Shown here: one piece after another, positions 17,704-26,366 of the stretch
Layout: every line of letters starts with the position of its first letter
Numbering within the stretch: position 1 is the stretch's first letter
DNA from: Gammaproteobacteria bacterium
GTDB lineage: Bacteria; Pseudomonadota; Gammaproteobacteria; Xanthomonadales; Marinicellaceae
DNA length: 64,000 nt
Reading direction: 5' to 3'
NCBI GenBank assembly: GCA_041395445.1
Contig: JAWLAO010000004.1
Span: 124,001-188,000, forward strand
Translations under genes and position numbers: made by a program
The notes under the pieces: generated by a model
Databases searched by the model: none
Told to the model about the DNA's origin: nothing
The model's input: the letters and a program-made list of their open reading frames with translations, nothing else

Positions 17704-19218
17704 TTATTTTAAAGTTGGTCCGTTATAAGCACTTAGGCTCAACGCCATTTGAGTTTCAGAGCCGATTATACCATCATCGAGCAAACCATTAGAACGTTGA
17801 AAATCAATAATCCAGTCATTCAGTTGCATATCATCTATTTTCTGAGTCGAAATGGAATTTGCCATTTCCAGACTCCAGCGATTTAATTCTTTCGCGTCAG
17901 GATTATCGAGCAACTGAGCCGGCATCGGCCAGAGAATGAAATAAGTTCCCAACCATTCGTCGCGTAACCAGTTTTCACTCAGAAAAATAAGATTGTTATC
18001 TTTGTCTTTTAAGCCAATTTGACTTGATTTTATTTTTTCCAATAAAATCAGTTTGTCATTAACTAACAGCACAACAGGGCGATTCAGTTTTTTAATCTGT
18101 TGTAAATTACCTTGGCGTCTCATACATGCGAGACCTGAATCTTTGCTTTCCGGGCACGTTGTTTTTGACCAGATTTTGTTTGAAGAGGAATCCCAAAGTT
18201 TGAGATAGCTTTCCCAAACCATTGCATTGGATGAGTATTCAAAAGTGCTATTGGTCGAAATGTTGTTTTCTGCCATTTCAGTCACTAAAGGTTGTGTGTG
18301 ATTTCTATATCCAAACCAATAAATCAACCCGGCTAAAATCATCAATAAAACTAAGCTCAACAGATAGTAGGATGTATTATTCCTATTTTGGTGAGTCGGA
18401 TTAGATTCGGGCAGAACTTCATTAGCGGCAGTATTTACATGTTTCTTTGTTATATTTTCAGAGTTTTCAGAATAAGCAGCCAACAAACTTCTGTCTGTCA
18501 AAATATTAATCAACCGGGGAACGCCACCCGTCAATTGATATATTTTTCGGGCTACGGGTTTGGAAATGATATTAAAATCGCCTCCTGCCTTATTGATTCT
18601 GTGTGACAAATACTTTTGTGTTTCTTCAGCGGATAAAGGCATTAAATGGTATCGGGCTGTAACCCTTTGAGCCAGTTGCCGCAAATCATTGCGTCTCATC
18701 GTTGTTCGCAACTCCGGCTGTCCGATGAGAATGATTTGGAGTAATTTTTGTTTGTCGGTTTCTAAGTTTGTTAATAATCGGAGTTGTTCTAAAGTATCAC
18801 GAGGTAAATTCTGCGCCTCATCAATCACAACAACCGTGTTTTCGCCTTTTGCCCACGAGTTCAATAAAAAATCATTCAGCTTATCCACCATTCGGTTCAA
18901 CTTTCCTTTTATACCTCTCAGCGAAATCTTTAATTCTTTGCAAATATTTTCCAGTAACTCAATCGGCGTGATGCATGGATTCAAAATTAAAGCGATGTGA
19001 GTATTTTCAGGAATTTGTTCTAAAAGCAAACGACAAATCGTTGTTTTTCCGGTTCCGACTTCGCCTGTGAGTTGCACAAAACCGGCACCTCCTCCTCTGG
19101 TAATTCCATAAACCAAATGTGCCAAAGACTCCTGATGTTTTTCACTGAGAAAAACAAACTTAGGATCTGGCGTTATTGAAAATGGAGGTTCGTCAAAACC
19201 GAAAGAATCGAGATACAT
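17704..19218 (-). CDS. gspA: ExeA/GspA-like secretion ATPase
   Basis: A 504-residue protein with an AAA ATPase domain (N-terminal FGFDEPPFSITPDPKFVFLS, Walker A GEVGTGKTT, Walker B VVVIDEAQNL), a single transmembrane helix near residue 290, and a C-terminal periplasmic peptidoglycan-binding domain (LNDWIIDFQRSNGLLDDGIIG). This is the ExeA architecture: ATP hydrolysis coupled to peptidoglycan binding during secretin assembly. It forms an operon with gspB. The 250 bp upstream hold no gene; they probably contain the divergent promoters for this gene and the one at 19470. Confidence 0.9.
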   Translation of the reverse strand: MYLDSFGFDEPPFSITPDPKFVFLSEKHQESLAHLVYGITRGGGAGFVQLTGEVGTGKTTICRLLLEQIPENTHIALILNPCITPIELLENICKELKISLRGIKGKLNRMVDKLNDFLLNSWAKGENTVVVIDEAQNLPRDTLEQLRLLTNLETDKQKLLQIILIGQPELRTTMRRNDLRQLAQRVTARYHLMPLSAEETQKYLSHRINKAGGDFNIISKPVARKIYQLTGGVPRLINILTDRSLLAAYSENSENITKKHVNTAANEVLPESNPTHQNRNNTSYYLLSLVLLMILAGLIYWFGYRNHTQPLVTEMAENNISTNSTFEYSSNAMVWESYLKLWDSSSNKIWSKTTCPESKDSGLACMRRQGNLQQIKKLNRPVVLLVNDKLILLEKIKSSQIGLKDKDNNLIFLSENWLRDEWLGTYFILWPMPAQLLDNPDAKELNRWSLEMANSISTQKIDDMQLNDWIIDFQRSNGLLDDGIIGSETQMALSLSAYNGPTLK

Positions 19219-19469
19219 AGGTGTTGTTTTTTTATAGCCTTTGACATTTGTACAATTGAAAGTTCAATTATAAAACAGAACGCCACGGAATCTCAGCATA
19301 TTCATGAATATGTTTATGGGATAGCTAATGTAATGTAAAAAGTTTCAAAATGATGAATTTTTATGATTTTCTCACTCACTCTTTAGAAATTAAACCTTAT
19401 GCTTTATGAATTATTCGTTTTTTACCTTAAAATGTTGGGATTCTCCGAAAAAGCAAAGGTATTCAAACA

Positions 19470-22154
19470 ATGTTCAACAAACACGTTTATCTATTATTGG
19501 TTGTATTTTTTACAACTGAGGTTTTATCTATCAACCACCCTGTATCTCCGAAAGGAGTATTGCCGGATGTTGTAATTAACGAATTTCAAGCTGACCCTGC
19601 AGCTGGTTTAGCGGGAGATGCCAACGGCGATGGTGTTAGAGATGGTTCTGATGATGAATTTGTTGAAATTTATAATAATTCAATTGATCCATTGGATATT
19701 TCCGGTTGGACATTAAGTGATAGCTCGCAAGTAAGATACACTTTTCCTGCTAATACCATTGTTTCAGGTGAGTGTTCTATAGTGGTTTTCGGAGGTGGGA
19801 GTCCTACTGGCTTATTTGGCGGTTCAACTGTACAAACCGCATCAAATGGTCTAGCTTTAAATAATGATGGAGATACTATTACTTTAAAAAATGATAGCGA
19901 TGTAATTATAGCATCAGAGATTTATGGTGATTTTGGAGAAGAAGATCAATCATTCACTAGAGACCCAGACATTACGGGAAGTTTTGTTCTTCACAGCACT
20001 ACAACAAGCGGCAGCTTATTTTCACCGGGTACAAAACATGATGGTAGTTTTTTTAATGGTTGTGTCACCGGAGATATTCCTCCGCAGGTTAGTTCAACTG
20101 TTCCAGCGGAAAGTGCTTCTCAGGTATCAACAAGCACTACAATTACCGTCAATTTTAGTGAAGAGGTCGTAGCAACAGCATCGGCGGCTACAATTGATTG
20201 CGGAACAGGTAATTTGAGCTATAGCGGTTTGCCTTTGACTTCTGATGTTATTACACTGACGCCGGACTCTGCATTGCCTGACAACTCCTTTTGTACCGTG
20301 ACATTGATTGCCTCTGAGATTACTGATACTGATGGTGGAGATGACCAACTGGATGGAAATGGTGATATCATTGGTGGTGACAATTATAGTTGGTCATTTG
20401 CCACAGGAACACCGAATCTGGAGATTTGGGAAATTCAGGGAGACTCAATAACATCAGCCTATGATGGTTTCACTGTCAGTTCAAATGGCAATATTGTAAC
20501 GGCTCTTGATACCAATGGTTTTTTCATGCAGACACCGGATGCCCGTGATGATGGAGACAGCAATACATCCAACGGTATATTTGTTTATACTGGAACAAAC
20601 CCAGACCCTCAAACTATATATTCGATAGGAGATTTGGTTGATGTGTCCGGGGGAATTGTCGAATATTTTGATTTTACCGAATTCTCTGGTGGTGTATCAG
20701 TGATTATACAATCCAGTGGAAACTCACTTCCAACAGCTGTGTTGTTGAATGATAGCTTCCCACCAAACAATCCTGAAGATGCTGTATGTTCAACCGACCA
20801 AACCACACATAAATACGAATGTCTGGAAGGCATGCACTTTGATATGCCTCAGGGATTTATCAGTTCCGGATTTGCCGGATTCTTCTTTCCAAATGATGAT
20901 GATGTTTTTGTCAGAGCCGGAAGTGCCCGTGCATTCAGGGAACCGGGTATAGATTACCCGGGAATTCATGAATTGCCACTTTTTGATGGGAACCCGGAAA
21001 TTCTGGAGATGGATATAGATGGTTTAACATTACCGCTAGCAAAATACACCGGCGGCACAGAAGTTTCTATTAAAGGTGTTTTTGGCTATGATTTTGGAGA
21101 ATATGAAATCTGGCCTTCTGAAATCAATATCATCAATGAAAACGTGACGCCGGCACCTGTGAGAGGACACAGCAATATAGAAGCAACGGTGGCTTCTGCC
21201 AATTTATACAGATTTTTTAACGATGTTGATGATCCGGGCATTGAAGATGACGATACAATTTTAGATACACCAACATATCAGCTCAAACTTGATAAGTTAT
21301 CAAAATATTTTATCAATGACCTTAAGTCCCCTTTAATCATTGCTATGCAAGAAGTCGAAAATATTAATGTTTTGAATGATTTATCAGCTCGAATCACTCT
21401 AAATGGCGGACCAACATATACAACTGTTTTAGTTGAAGGAAATGATCGTGGTGGCATTGATGTCGGCTTTATGTATCAGGCGAGTATCGTAACAGTCAAT
21501 GGAGTGACACAATTAGGAGCATCTGAAACACAGAGTTCAAACGGAGCATTATTGCATGATCGTCCACCTTTGCACATGGATTCAACCATTACATTGGGGG
21601 CAGATTCAATGGACTTGCACCTGCTGGTTGTCCACATGCGTTCCCGTGGTGGAATTGAAGGGACTGAAAGCACCCGTGTCCGTGAAAAGAGATTCGAGCA
21701 AGCGAACTCGGTTGCCAATATGATTGATTCGATTCAAACAAATAATCCGGGAGAAGCCGTTGTTACATTAGGTGACTTCAATGCCTTCCAGTTTACTGAC
21801 GGTTATGTCGATATGATTGGACAAATCACCGGAACAGCTGATGAACTCGATAATGAGTGGTGGTCAGCTCCATTGTTTGCATCCAGTCCTTTAACTAATG
21901 CCGTTCAAACACTGGTATCGTCTCAGCAGTATTCTTATATCTTCGCAGGAAGTGCTCAAGTTCTGGATCATGCTTTGCTGAATGATACTGCATTGTCTTA
22001 TTTCAATGAAATGAGATATGCAAGAGGACAGTCAGACGTCAACCTCAGTTATGAAAGCGATTCGACAACTTCGCTGAGGGTTTCCGACCATGATGGTTTT
22101 GTGCTATTTTTAGCACTTCCAAGTGATTTAATCTTCTACAACGGATTTGAATGA
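19470..22154 (+). CDS. Secreted multidomain nuclease-like protein with C-terminal motif
   Basis: An 894-residue protein: signal peptide, lamin-tail domain (about 30-140, VINEFQADPAAG and SGWTLSDSS), a Big_5-type Ig domain (about 205-310, PPQVSSTVPAESA), a beta-rich OB-like region, and a C-terminal endonuclease/exonuclease/phosphatase domain (about 560-885). The last keeps IAMQEVEN with the metal-binding glutamate, LGDFNAF, and SDHDGF, as in ExeM/NucH-type extracellular DNases. It ends SDLIFYNGFE, a motif seen again in the gene at 60647. A role in using or degrading extracellular DNA is likely by family. The SD is AAAGGT about 10 nt before the ATG. Confidence 0.85.
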   Translation: MFNKHVYLLLVVFFTTEVLSINHPVSPKGVLPDVVINEFQADPAAGLAGDANGDGVRDGSDDEFVEIYNNSIDPLDISGWTLSDSSQVRYTFPANTIVSGECSIVVFGGGSPTGLFGGSTVQTASNGLALNNDGDTITLKNDSDVIIASEIYGDFGEEDQSFTRDPDITGSFVLHSTTTSGSLFSPGTKHDGSFFNGCVTGDIPPQVSSTVPAESASQVSTSTTITVNFSEEVVATASAATIDCGTGNLSYSGLPLTSDVITLTPDSALPDNSFCTVTLIASEITDTDGGDDQLDGNGDIIGGDNYSWSFATGTPNLEIWEIQGDSITSAYDGFTVSSNGNIVTALDTNGFFMQTPDARDDGDSNTSNGIFVYTGTNPDPQTIYSIGDLVDVSGGIVEYFDFTEFSGGVSVIIQSSGNSLPTAVLLNDSFPPNNPEDAVCSTDQTTHKYECLEGMHFDMPQGFISSGFAGFFFPNDDDVFVRAGSARAFREPGIDYPGIHELPLFDGNPEILEMDIDGLTLPLAKYTGGTEVSIKGVFGYDFGEYEIWPSEINIINENVTPAPVRGHSNIEATVASANLYRFFNDVDDPGIEDDDTILDTPTYQLKLDKLSKYFINDLKSPLIIAMQEVENINVLNDLSARITLNGGPTYTTVLVEGNDRGGIDVGFMYQASIVTVNGVTQLGASETQSSNGALLHDRPPLHMDSTITLGADSMDLHLLVVHMRSRGGIEGTESTRVREKRFEQANSVANMIDSIQTNNPGEAVVTLGDFNAFQFTDGYVDMIGQITGTADELDNEWWSAPLFASSPLTNAVQTLVSSQQYSYIFAGSAQVLDHALLNDTALSYFNEMRYARGQSDVNLSYESDSTTSLRVSDHDGFVLFLALPSDLIFYNGFE

Positions 22155-22155
22155 T

Positions 22156-23628
22156 TTAGCTTTTTATCAACTGGCGAATTTTAATTCTGAATGCTGCGAA
22201 TATTAGCGTCATAATTGGACTGAGCCAGTTGAAAATCGCATAAGCAAAATATTCACCAACACCAACTCCAAGGGTGCTTGATTGGTAAGCTCCGCAAGTA
22301 TTCCAGGGAACCAATGCGGAAGTGACTGTTCCACTGTCCTCCAGTGTCCGGCTGAGATTCTCAGGTGCCAAGTTTCTGTCTTTATAAGCTTTTTCATACA
22401 TTTTGCCGGGAATCACAATCGCAAGATACTGGTCTGATGCCAAGATATTCAAGCCCATACAACTGGCAACCGTGCTGGAAAAAAGCCCGAATACCGATTT
22501 CGCCATTTTTAGCAAAAATTCTGTGATTCGCTCCAATGCACCGATTCCATCCATGATACCTCCGAATACCATTGCAGAAATAATCAATAAAATGGTCCAT
22601 AACATTCCAAGCATGCCTTTTGCATTGAATAATTCACTCAAAATTTTGTTATCAGTTTCAATAGATGTTTCTATAAAAATAGACTGTGTGATAGTTGATA
22701 ATTGTGAGTCGGGAAGTGATTTGAGCAAATCTGATTGAAATATTAAAGCAAAAACTGCAGCTGCAATCACACCTATAAATAATGAAATAAACGGTTTGAC
22801 TTTAAAAACAATCAATACAACCACAACAGCCGGAACAATAAACAGCAATGGAGTGATATGAAATAAGTTTTCGATATCGTGAAGTAAATAATTAATATCG
22901 GCATTACCGTTAGTGTTCACATTCATACCGATAATCGTGAAAGCAACAATTGTAATAAGTATGGTTGGTATTGTTGTATAAGTCATATAACGAATATGGG
23001 TAAACAAATCGGTTCCTGCCATTGCCGGAGCCAGGTTGGTTGTATCGCTGAGTGGTGACATTTTATCACCAAAATAAGCTCCCGAAATAACGGCACCGGC
23101 AACCATCCCTGTTGGAACTCCCAGAGCGGTGCCAATTCCTATGAGAGCAATACCAACGGTCGCTGAGGTAGTCCAGGAGCTTCCTGTAGCTATTGAAATA
23201 ATGATGGAAATTACAACCGATGCCGGCAGAAAGACCTCCGGGTTTAAAACTTTTAATCCATAATAAACCATTGCCGGAATAATTCCGCTGAATAACCATG
23301 TTCCGGATAATGCACCAACCATTATTAAAATGACTATCGGTATAAACACAGTGCGAAGATTTTCCCACACCTCTTTGAGCATCAAGTTAAAACCAACCTT
23401 ATTGAAGAAACCAACAACTGCTGCAATCAATCCACTGATTAGTAAAATGTACTGATTGGTATAAGCTCCCAGCAACTCCTGATCCTCAACAAAAAAGATA
23501 TTGTATGCAAGCATTGATATGAGTGCGACAACGGGAATCAAGGCCTCAAACAAACTGAGTTCCGTATTAATAATAACTGTTTCTTTATCGGCTTTAATTT
23601 CAGAGATGTTTTTATTATCAGAAGTCAT
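22156..23628 (-). CDS. nhaC: NhaC-family Na+/H+ antiporter
   Basis: A protein of about 490 residues with 11-12 transmembrane segments and NhaC-type motifs: ATGSSWTTSATVGIALIGIG, SGAYFGDKMSPLSDTTNLAP, and near the C-terminus LEDSGTVTSALVPWNTCGAY. It should exchange sodium for protons (some relatives exchange malate/lactate). ATG 23628 was preferred over the upstream TTG at 23646. Its stop lies 2 nt from the convergent nuclease gene stop, so transcription termination there must be shared or overlapping. The gene is monocistronic. Confidence 0.88.
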   Translation of the reverse strand: MTSDNKNISEIKADKETVIINTELSLFEALIPVVALISMLAYNIFFVEDQELLGAYTNQYILLISGLIAAVVGFFNKVGFNLMLKEVWENLRTVFIPIVILIMVGALSGTWLFSGIIPAMVYYGLKVLNPEVFLPASVVISIIISIATGSSWTTSATVGIALIGIGTALGVPTGMVAGAVISGAYFGDKMSPLSDTTNLAPAMAGTDLFTHIRYMTYTTIPTILITIVAFTIIGMNVNTNGNADINYLLHDIENLFHITPLLFIVPAVVVVLIVFKVKPFISLFIGVIAAAVFALIFQSDLLKSLPDSQLSTITQSIFIETSIETDNKILSELFNAKGMLGMLWTILLIISAMVFGGIMDGIGALERITEFLLKMAKSVFGLFSSTVASCMGLNILASDQYLAIVIPGKMYEKAYKDRNLAPENLSRTLEDSGTVTSALVPWNTCGAYQSSTLGVGVGEYFAYAIFNWLSPIMTLIFAAFRIKIRQLIKS

Positions 23629-23743
23629 AATACAGATTGAGAGCAAAAAAATATATCTTAAACTCTGTTAAGACAACAAGTCAAATGCATTTTCCCAATT
23701 ACTCAGAATCGAACAAAGGTCTTCTTTTATATTATTGAAAACG

Positions 23744-23772
23744 AAAAAACCCGTGGGGTCACACGGGTTTTC
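23744..23772 (-). terminator. Rho-independent terminator of the cytochrome c4-dsbA cluster
   Basis: A hairpin with stem AAAACCCGTG/CACGGGTTTT around a six-base loop, followed on the minus strand by a run of Ts, sits 25-50 nt after the stop of the lipoprotein dsbA gene. It separates that operon from nhaC. Confidence 0.85.
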
Positions 23773-23795
23773 ATGGTTTAGAAATATTTTGAATG

Positions 23796-24521
23796 TTATT
23801 TAATCAATCCCATTTCGGTAGCTTCTTTTGCAATCAGGTAATTAATGACCCCAATTGTATGCTTTTGATCTTTGGAGTTATTCTGAACTTTGTATTTACC
23901 ATTCACAACAACTGATGGAGTTCCGGTAATTTGCATGCGAAAGCCCATGTTATCGGCTTTTCTTAATTTGGAATCCAGAATAAAAGAGTCTGCTGTACTT
24001 AAAAATTCATCTTTATTTATACCAGTGTTTTCAGCATACCATTCAGCAAGTTGCTCAATACTGGTAAAGTTTTTATGATTTTCATGAATCTCAGAGAATA
24101 ATTTATTATGAACTTGCTCAGCCACGCCCATTGATTCAGCTGTCAAAAAACCTTGTTGATAAACAGCCCAGCTTGGATGAAAATTAAGAGGAACCCTGAC
24201 CAATTTTGCAACATTAGGTTTTTTCTTTAACCATTCTTCCATCGTTGGTTCGAAATGAAAACAATGCGGACAAGTATAACCAAAGAATTCGTAAATAATT
24301 ACTTGACTGGCATTCTCGGTATCATACGGAGCTTCAAGAGTTACATAGTCAGTTCCTTCAGTATATCTTGGCTGTTGCGGCTTTTGGATTTCAGGTTCCG
24401 GTTTTTTTGTGCTCTCCTTTACCATTTGTAACTCTTTATCAAGTTCCGAAACTTGTTCTTGCTCCTCAGAGCAAGAGACAACAAATAATAAAACCGCTAA
24501 AATTAAAAGTATTTTTTTCAT
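23796..24521 (-). CDS. DsbA-like thiol:disulfide oxidoreductase lipoprotein
   Basis: A 241-residue protein with a lipoprotein signal (MKKILLILAVLLFVVSC), a charged Pro/Glu/Lys linker of about 40 residues, and a DsbA thioredoxin domain with active site CPHC (YEFFGYTCPHCFHFEP) and the cis-proline loop TGTPSVVV. Serine follows the lipidated cysteine, favouring the outer membrane. It is a paralogue of the upstream dsbA (17 nt away) and probably arose by tandem duplication. It could be membrane-anchored for a particular set of clients, but that is inference. Confidence 0.88.
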   Translation of the reverse strand: MKKILLILAVLLFVVSCSEEQEQVSELDKELQMVKESTKKPEPEIQKPQQPRYTEGTDYVTLEAPYDTENASQVIIYEFFGYTCPHCFHFEPTMEEWLKKKPNVAKLVRVPLNFHPSWAVYQQGFLTAESMGVAEQVHNKLFSEIHENHKNFTSIEQLAEWYAENTGINKDEFLSTADSFILDSKLRKADNMGFRMQITGTPSVVVNGKYKVQNNSKDQKHTIGVINYLIAKEATEMGLIK

Positions 24522-24537
24522 AAATCGAATGATTTCC

Positions 24538-25191
24538 TTATTGTGTGTTAAGGCTCATTTCTGCGACTTCTTTGTCAGCTAAGAATGTTGCTAACTCAAA
24601 TAGTGCATTGTAACTTCCCAATGCTTTAACATTAGGCTTATATTTACCATTGATAACCAAAGTCGGAGTTGATGTTACTTGCATTCTTTGAAACATATTG
24701 GTCGATTGACGCACTTTTGAATCAATCATAAAAGATTTTGCAGTTGATAAAAATGCTTCCTTATCAACATTAAAGTTTTCGGCATACCAATCCGCGACTT
24801 GTTCCAGTGTTGAAAATCTTTTGCGCTCTTTATGAAGTGCATCGAACATTGCCTGATGAGTTTGCTCGAGTATTCCCATTGACTCAGCTGTGTAATAAGC
24901 TTTTGCATACACATCCCAACCCGGTTGGAAGACAACTGGAACTCTAACCAGAGTTACATTTTCAGGTAGCTTTTCATGCCATGGTTTCATATAAGTTTGA
25001 AAATTAGCACAATGTGGACACATATAACCAAAAAACTCATACACAACAACTTGTTTATCGTTCCCGGTTTCATAAGCCGGACTCAATTCGGTGTAATGCA
25101 ACCCACTACTAAAAGCAGATTGAGTATTTTGAGATTCTTGAGCGCTAATAGAAAAAACCGCCAGAAAAAGCAAAACAAATGCAAATTTCAT
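24538..25191 (-). CDS. dsbA: Periplasmic thiol:disulfide interchange protein DsbA
   Basis: A 217-residue soluble periplasmic oxidoreductase: signal peptide MKFAFVLLFLAVFSISAQ, active site CPHC (YEFFGYMCPHCANF), and cis-proline loop TSTPTLVI. It introduces disulfides into exported proteins and is reoxidised by DsbB, not seen here. It lies between cytochrome c4 (65 nt upstream) and the lipoprotein paralogue, an arrangement similar to the cytochrome c4-dsbA clusters of pseudomonads. Confidence 0.92.
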   Translation of the reverse strand: MKFAFVLLFLAVFSISAQESQNTQSAFSSGLHYTELSPAYETGNDKQVVVYEFFGYMCPHCANFQTYMKPWHEKLPENVTLVRVPVVFQPGWDVYAKAYYTAESMGILEQTHQAMFDALHKERKRFSTLEQVADWYAENFNVDKEAFLSTAKSFMIDSKVRQSTNMFQRMQVTSTPTLVINGKYKPNVKALGSYNALFELATFLADKEVAEMSLNTQ

Positions 25192-25256
25192 ACTTAAACT
25201 CCTTGAATTAATTTATGAGTGGACTTGGACTGTAATCCAACCATGAAGTTCAAATT

Positions 25257-25868
25257 CTATTTTGAAGATAAACCTTGCATATAGCTGGCAACGGCTTTAA
25301 TTTCATCGTCGCTCAGATATTTCGCAACACTTGCCATGATATTTCCATTCACATCATCAGCATTTTTTACAGTCTCTCCTGCTCGGAAATCTTTCAGGCG
25401 TTGTTCATTATAAGCAGCATGTTGTCCGGCAACAATCGGATATCCTGACAATGGATTTCCCTCACCTGCAACTCCATGGCATGACATACAAGCCGGAATA
25501 TTTAATTCGGACTTTCCACCCTGGAAAATAGATTGACCCAAAGCTACCAGTTCAGGTTCAGCAGCTTTCTTTGCTGCTTTTTGTGCATTAAAGTAAGCAG
25601 CCAAATCTTTCATGTCTTCTTCATTCAAAGCAGCAACCATTCCTGCCATAACTGTGGCTTTTCTTTCGCCACTTTTGAACAGAGACAGTTGTCTGGAAAT
25701 ATAGTTTTCATGCTGGCCAGCAATAGTTGGCCAAACCGGATTCACACTATTTCCGTCTGCACCATGACAGGATGCACACATTGCAGACTTCGCTTTCCCT
25801 GATTCCACATCTCCGGCAAAAGACAAAGATGCAAATACTAAAGACATAAAAATAAAAACTTTTTTCAT
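25257..25868 (-). CDS. Dihaem cytochrome c4
   Basis: A protein of about 203 residues with a signal peptide (MKKVFIFMSLVFASLSFA) and two tandem class I cytochrome domains, with haem sites CASCH and CMSCH and downstream axial methionine regions (TVMAGMVAALNEEDM and GNIMASVAKYL). It carries electrons in the periplasm, typically from bc1 to a terminal oxidase. The longer frame starts at 25901, but ATG 25868 immediately precedes the signal peptide and has GGA upstream. Confidence 0.93.
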   Translation of the reverse strand: MKKVFIFMSLVFASLSFAGDVESGKAKSAMCASCHGADGNSVNPVWPTIAGQHENYISRQLSLFKSGERKATVMAGMVAALNEEDMKDLAAYFNAQKAAKKAAEPELVALGQSIFQGGKSELNIPACMSCHGVAGEGNPLSGYPIVAGQHAAYNEQRLKDFRAGETVKNADDVNGNIMASVAKYLSDDEIKAVASYMQGLSSK

Positions 25869-26001
25869 AATTGATTCCGCTTTTTCAATATTTAAAATCA
25901 ACGCCTATTATAAATCGAAAACGTACCAAGCTGAAAGTGATAATAAGGAATTTGTCAGTTAATAATAATCAATGATGAATTATGGGCGGAAAACGCTTTA
26001 A

Positions 26002-26244
26002 TTACCCGAAGTTGTTGAATTTTCTTCTGAGTTGCTCCATTGCCATCCGCTTACTCAGTGATGATAAAAACTGAGCATCTTTTAAATGCTTTGCGCAAAA
26101 CCACCCCAAACCTTTTGGATGTCCAGCCATACCATTACCAAGTGTTTGGTAGTCGCTGAAATAAACCAATCCTCCGGCCGCTGGATTTTTTTCCAGCTCA
26201 TGTCGGAAATCCAGATGACACACTTCACAGATTGGTGGTTTCAT
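26002..26244 (-). CDS. Small conserved-looking Cys-containing protein
   Basis: About 80 residues from ATG 26244 (a TTG at 26265 gives seven more). It begins MKPPICEVCHLDF and continues with GWFCAKH, a C-x2-C plus C-x2-H arrangement that suggests a small zinc-binding fold. No signal peptide or membrane helix is present. I do not recognise the family. It is alone between cytochrome c4 and glyA, divergent from glyA. Confidence 0.6.
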   Translation of the reverse strand: MKPPICEVCHLDFRHELEKNPAAGGLVYFSDYQTLGNGMAGHPKGLGWFCAKHLKDAQFLSSLSKRMAMEQLRRKFNNFG

Positions 26245-26366
26245 TTGAATCGTAAATAAAATCAATTTATTCCAATTATTATCATTAAATTGTGATATTC
26301 AAATGTTTTCACAAATTTTACAATGTAAAATATCGCTCTTTAGCCGGTAAATGATTGAATACAGCC

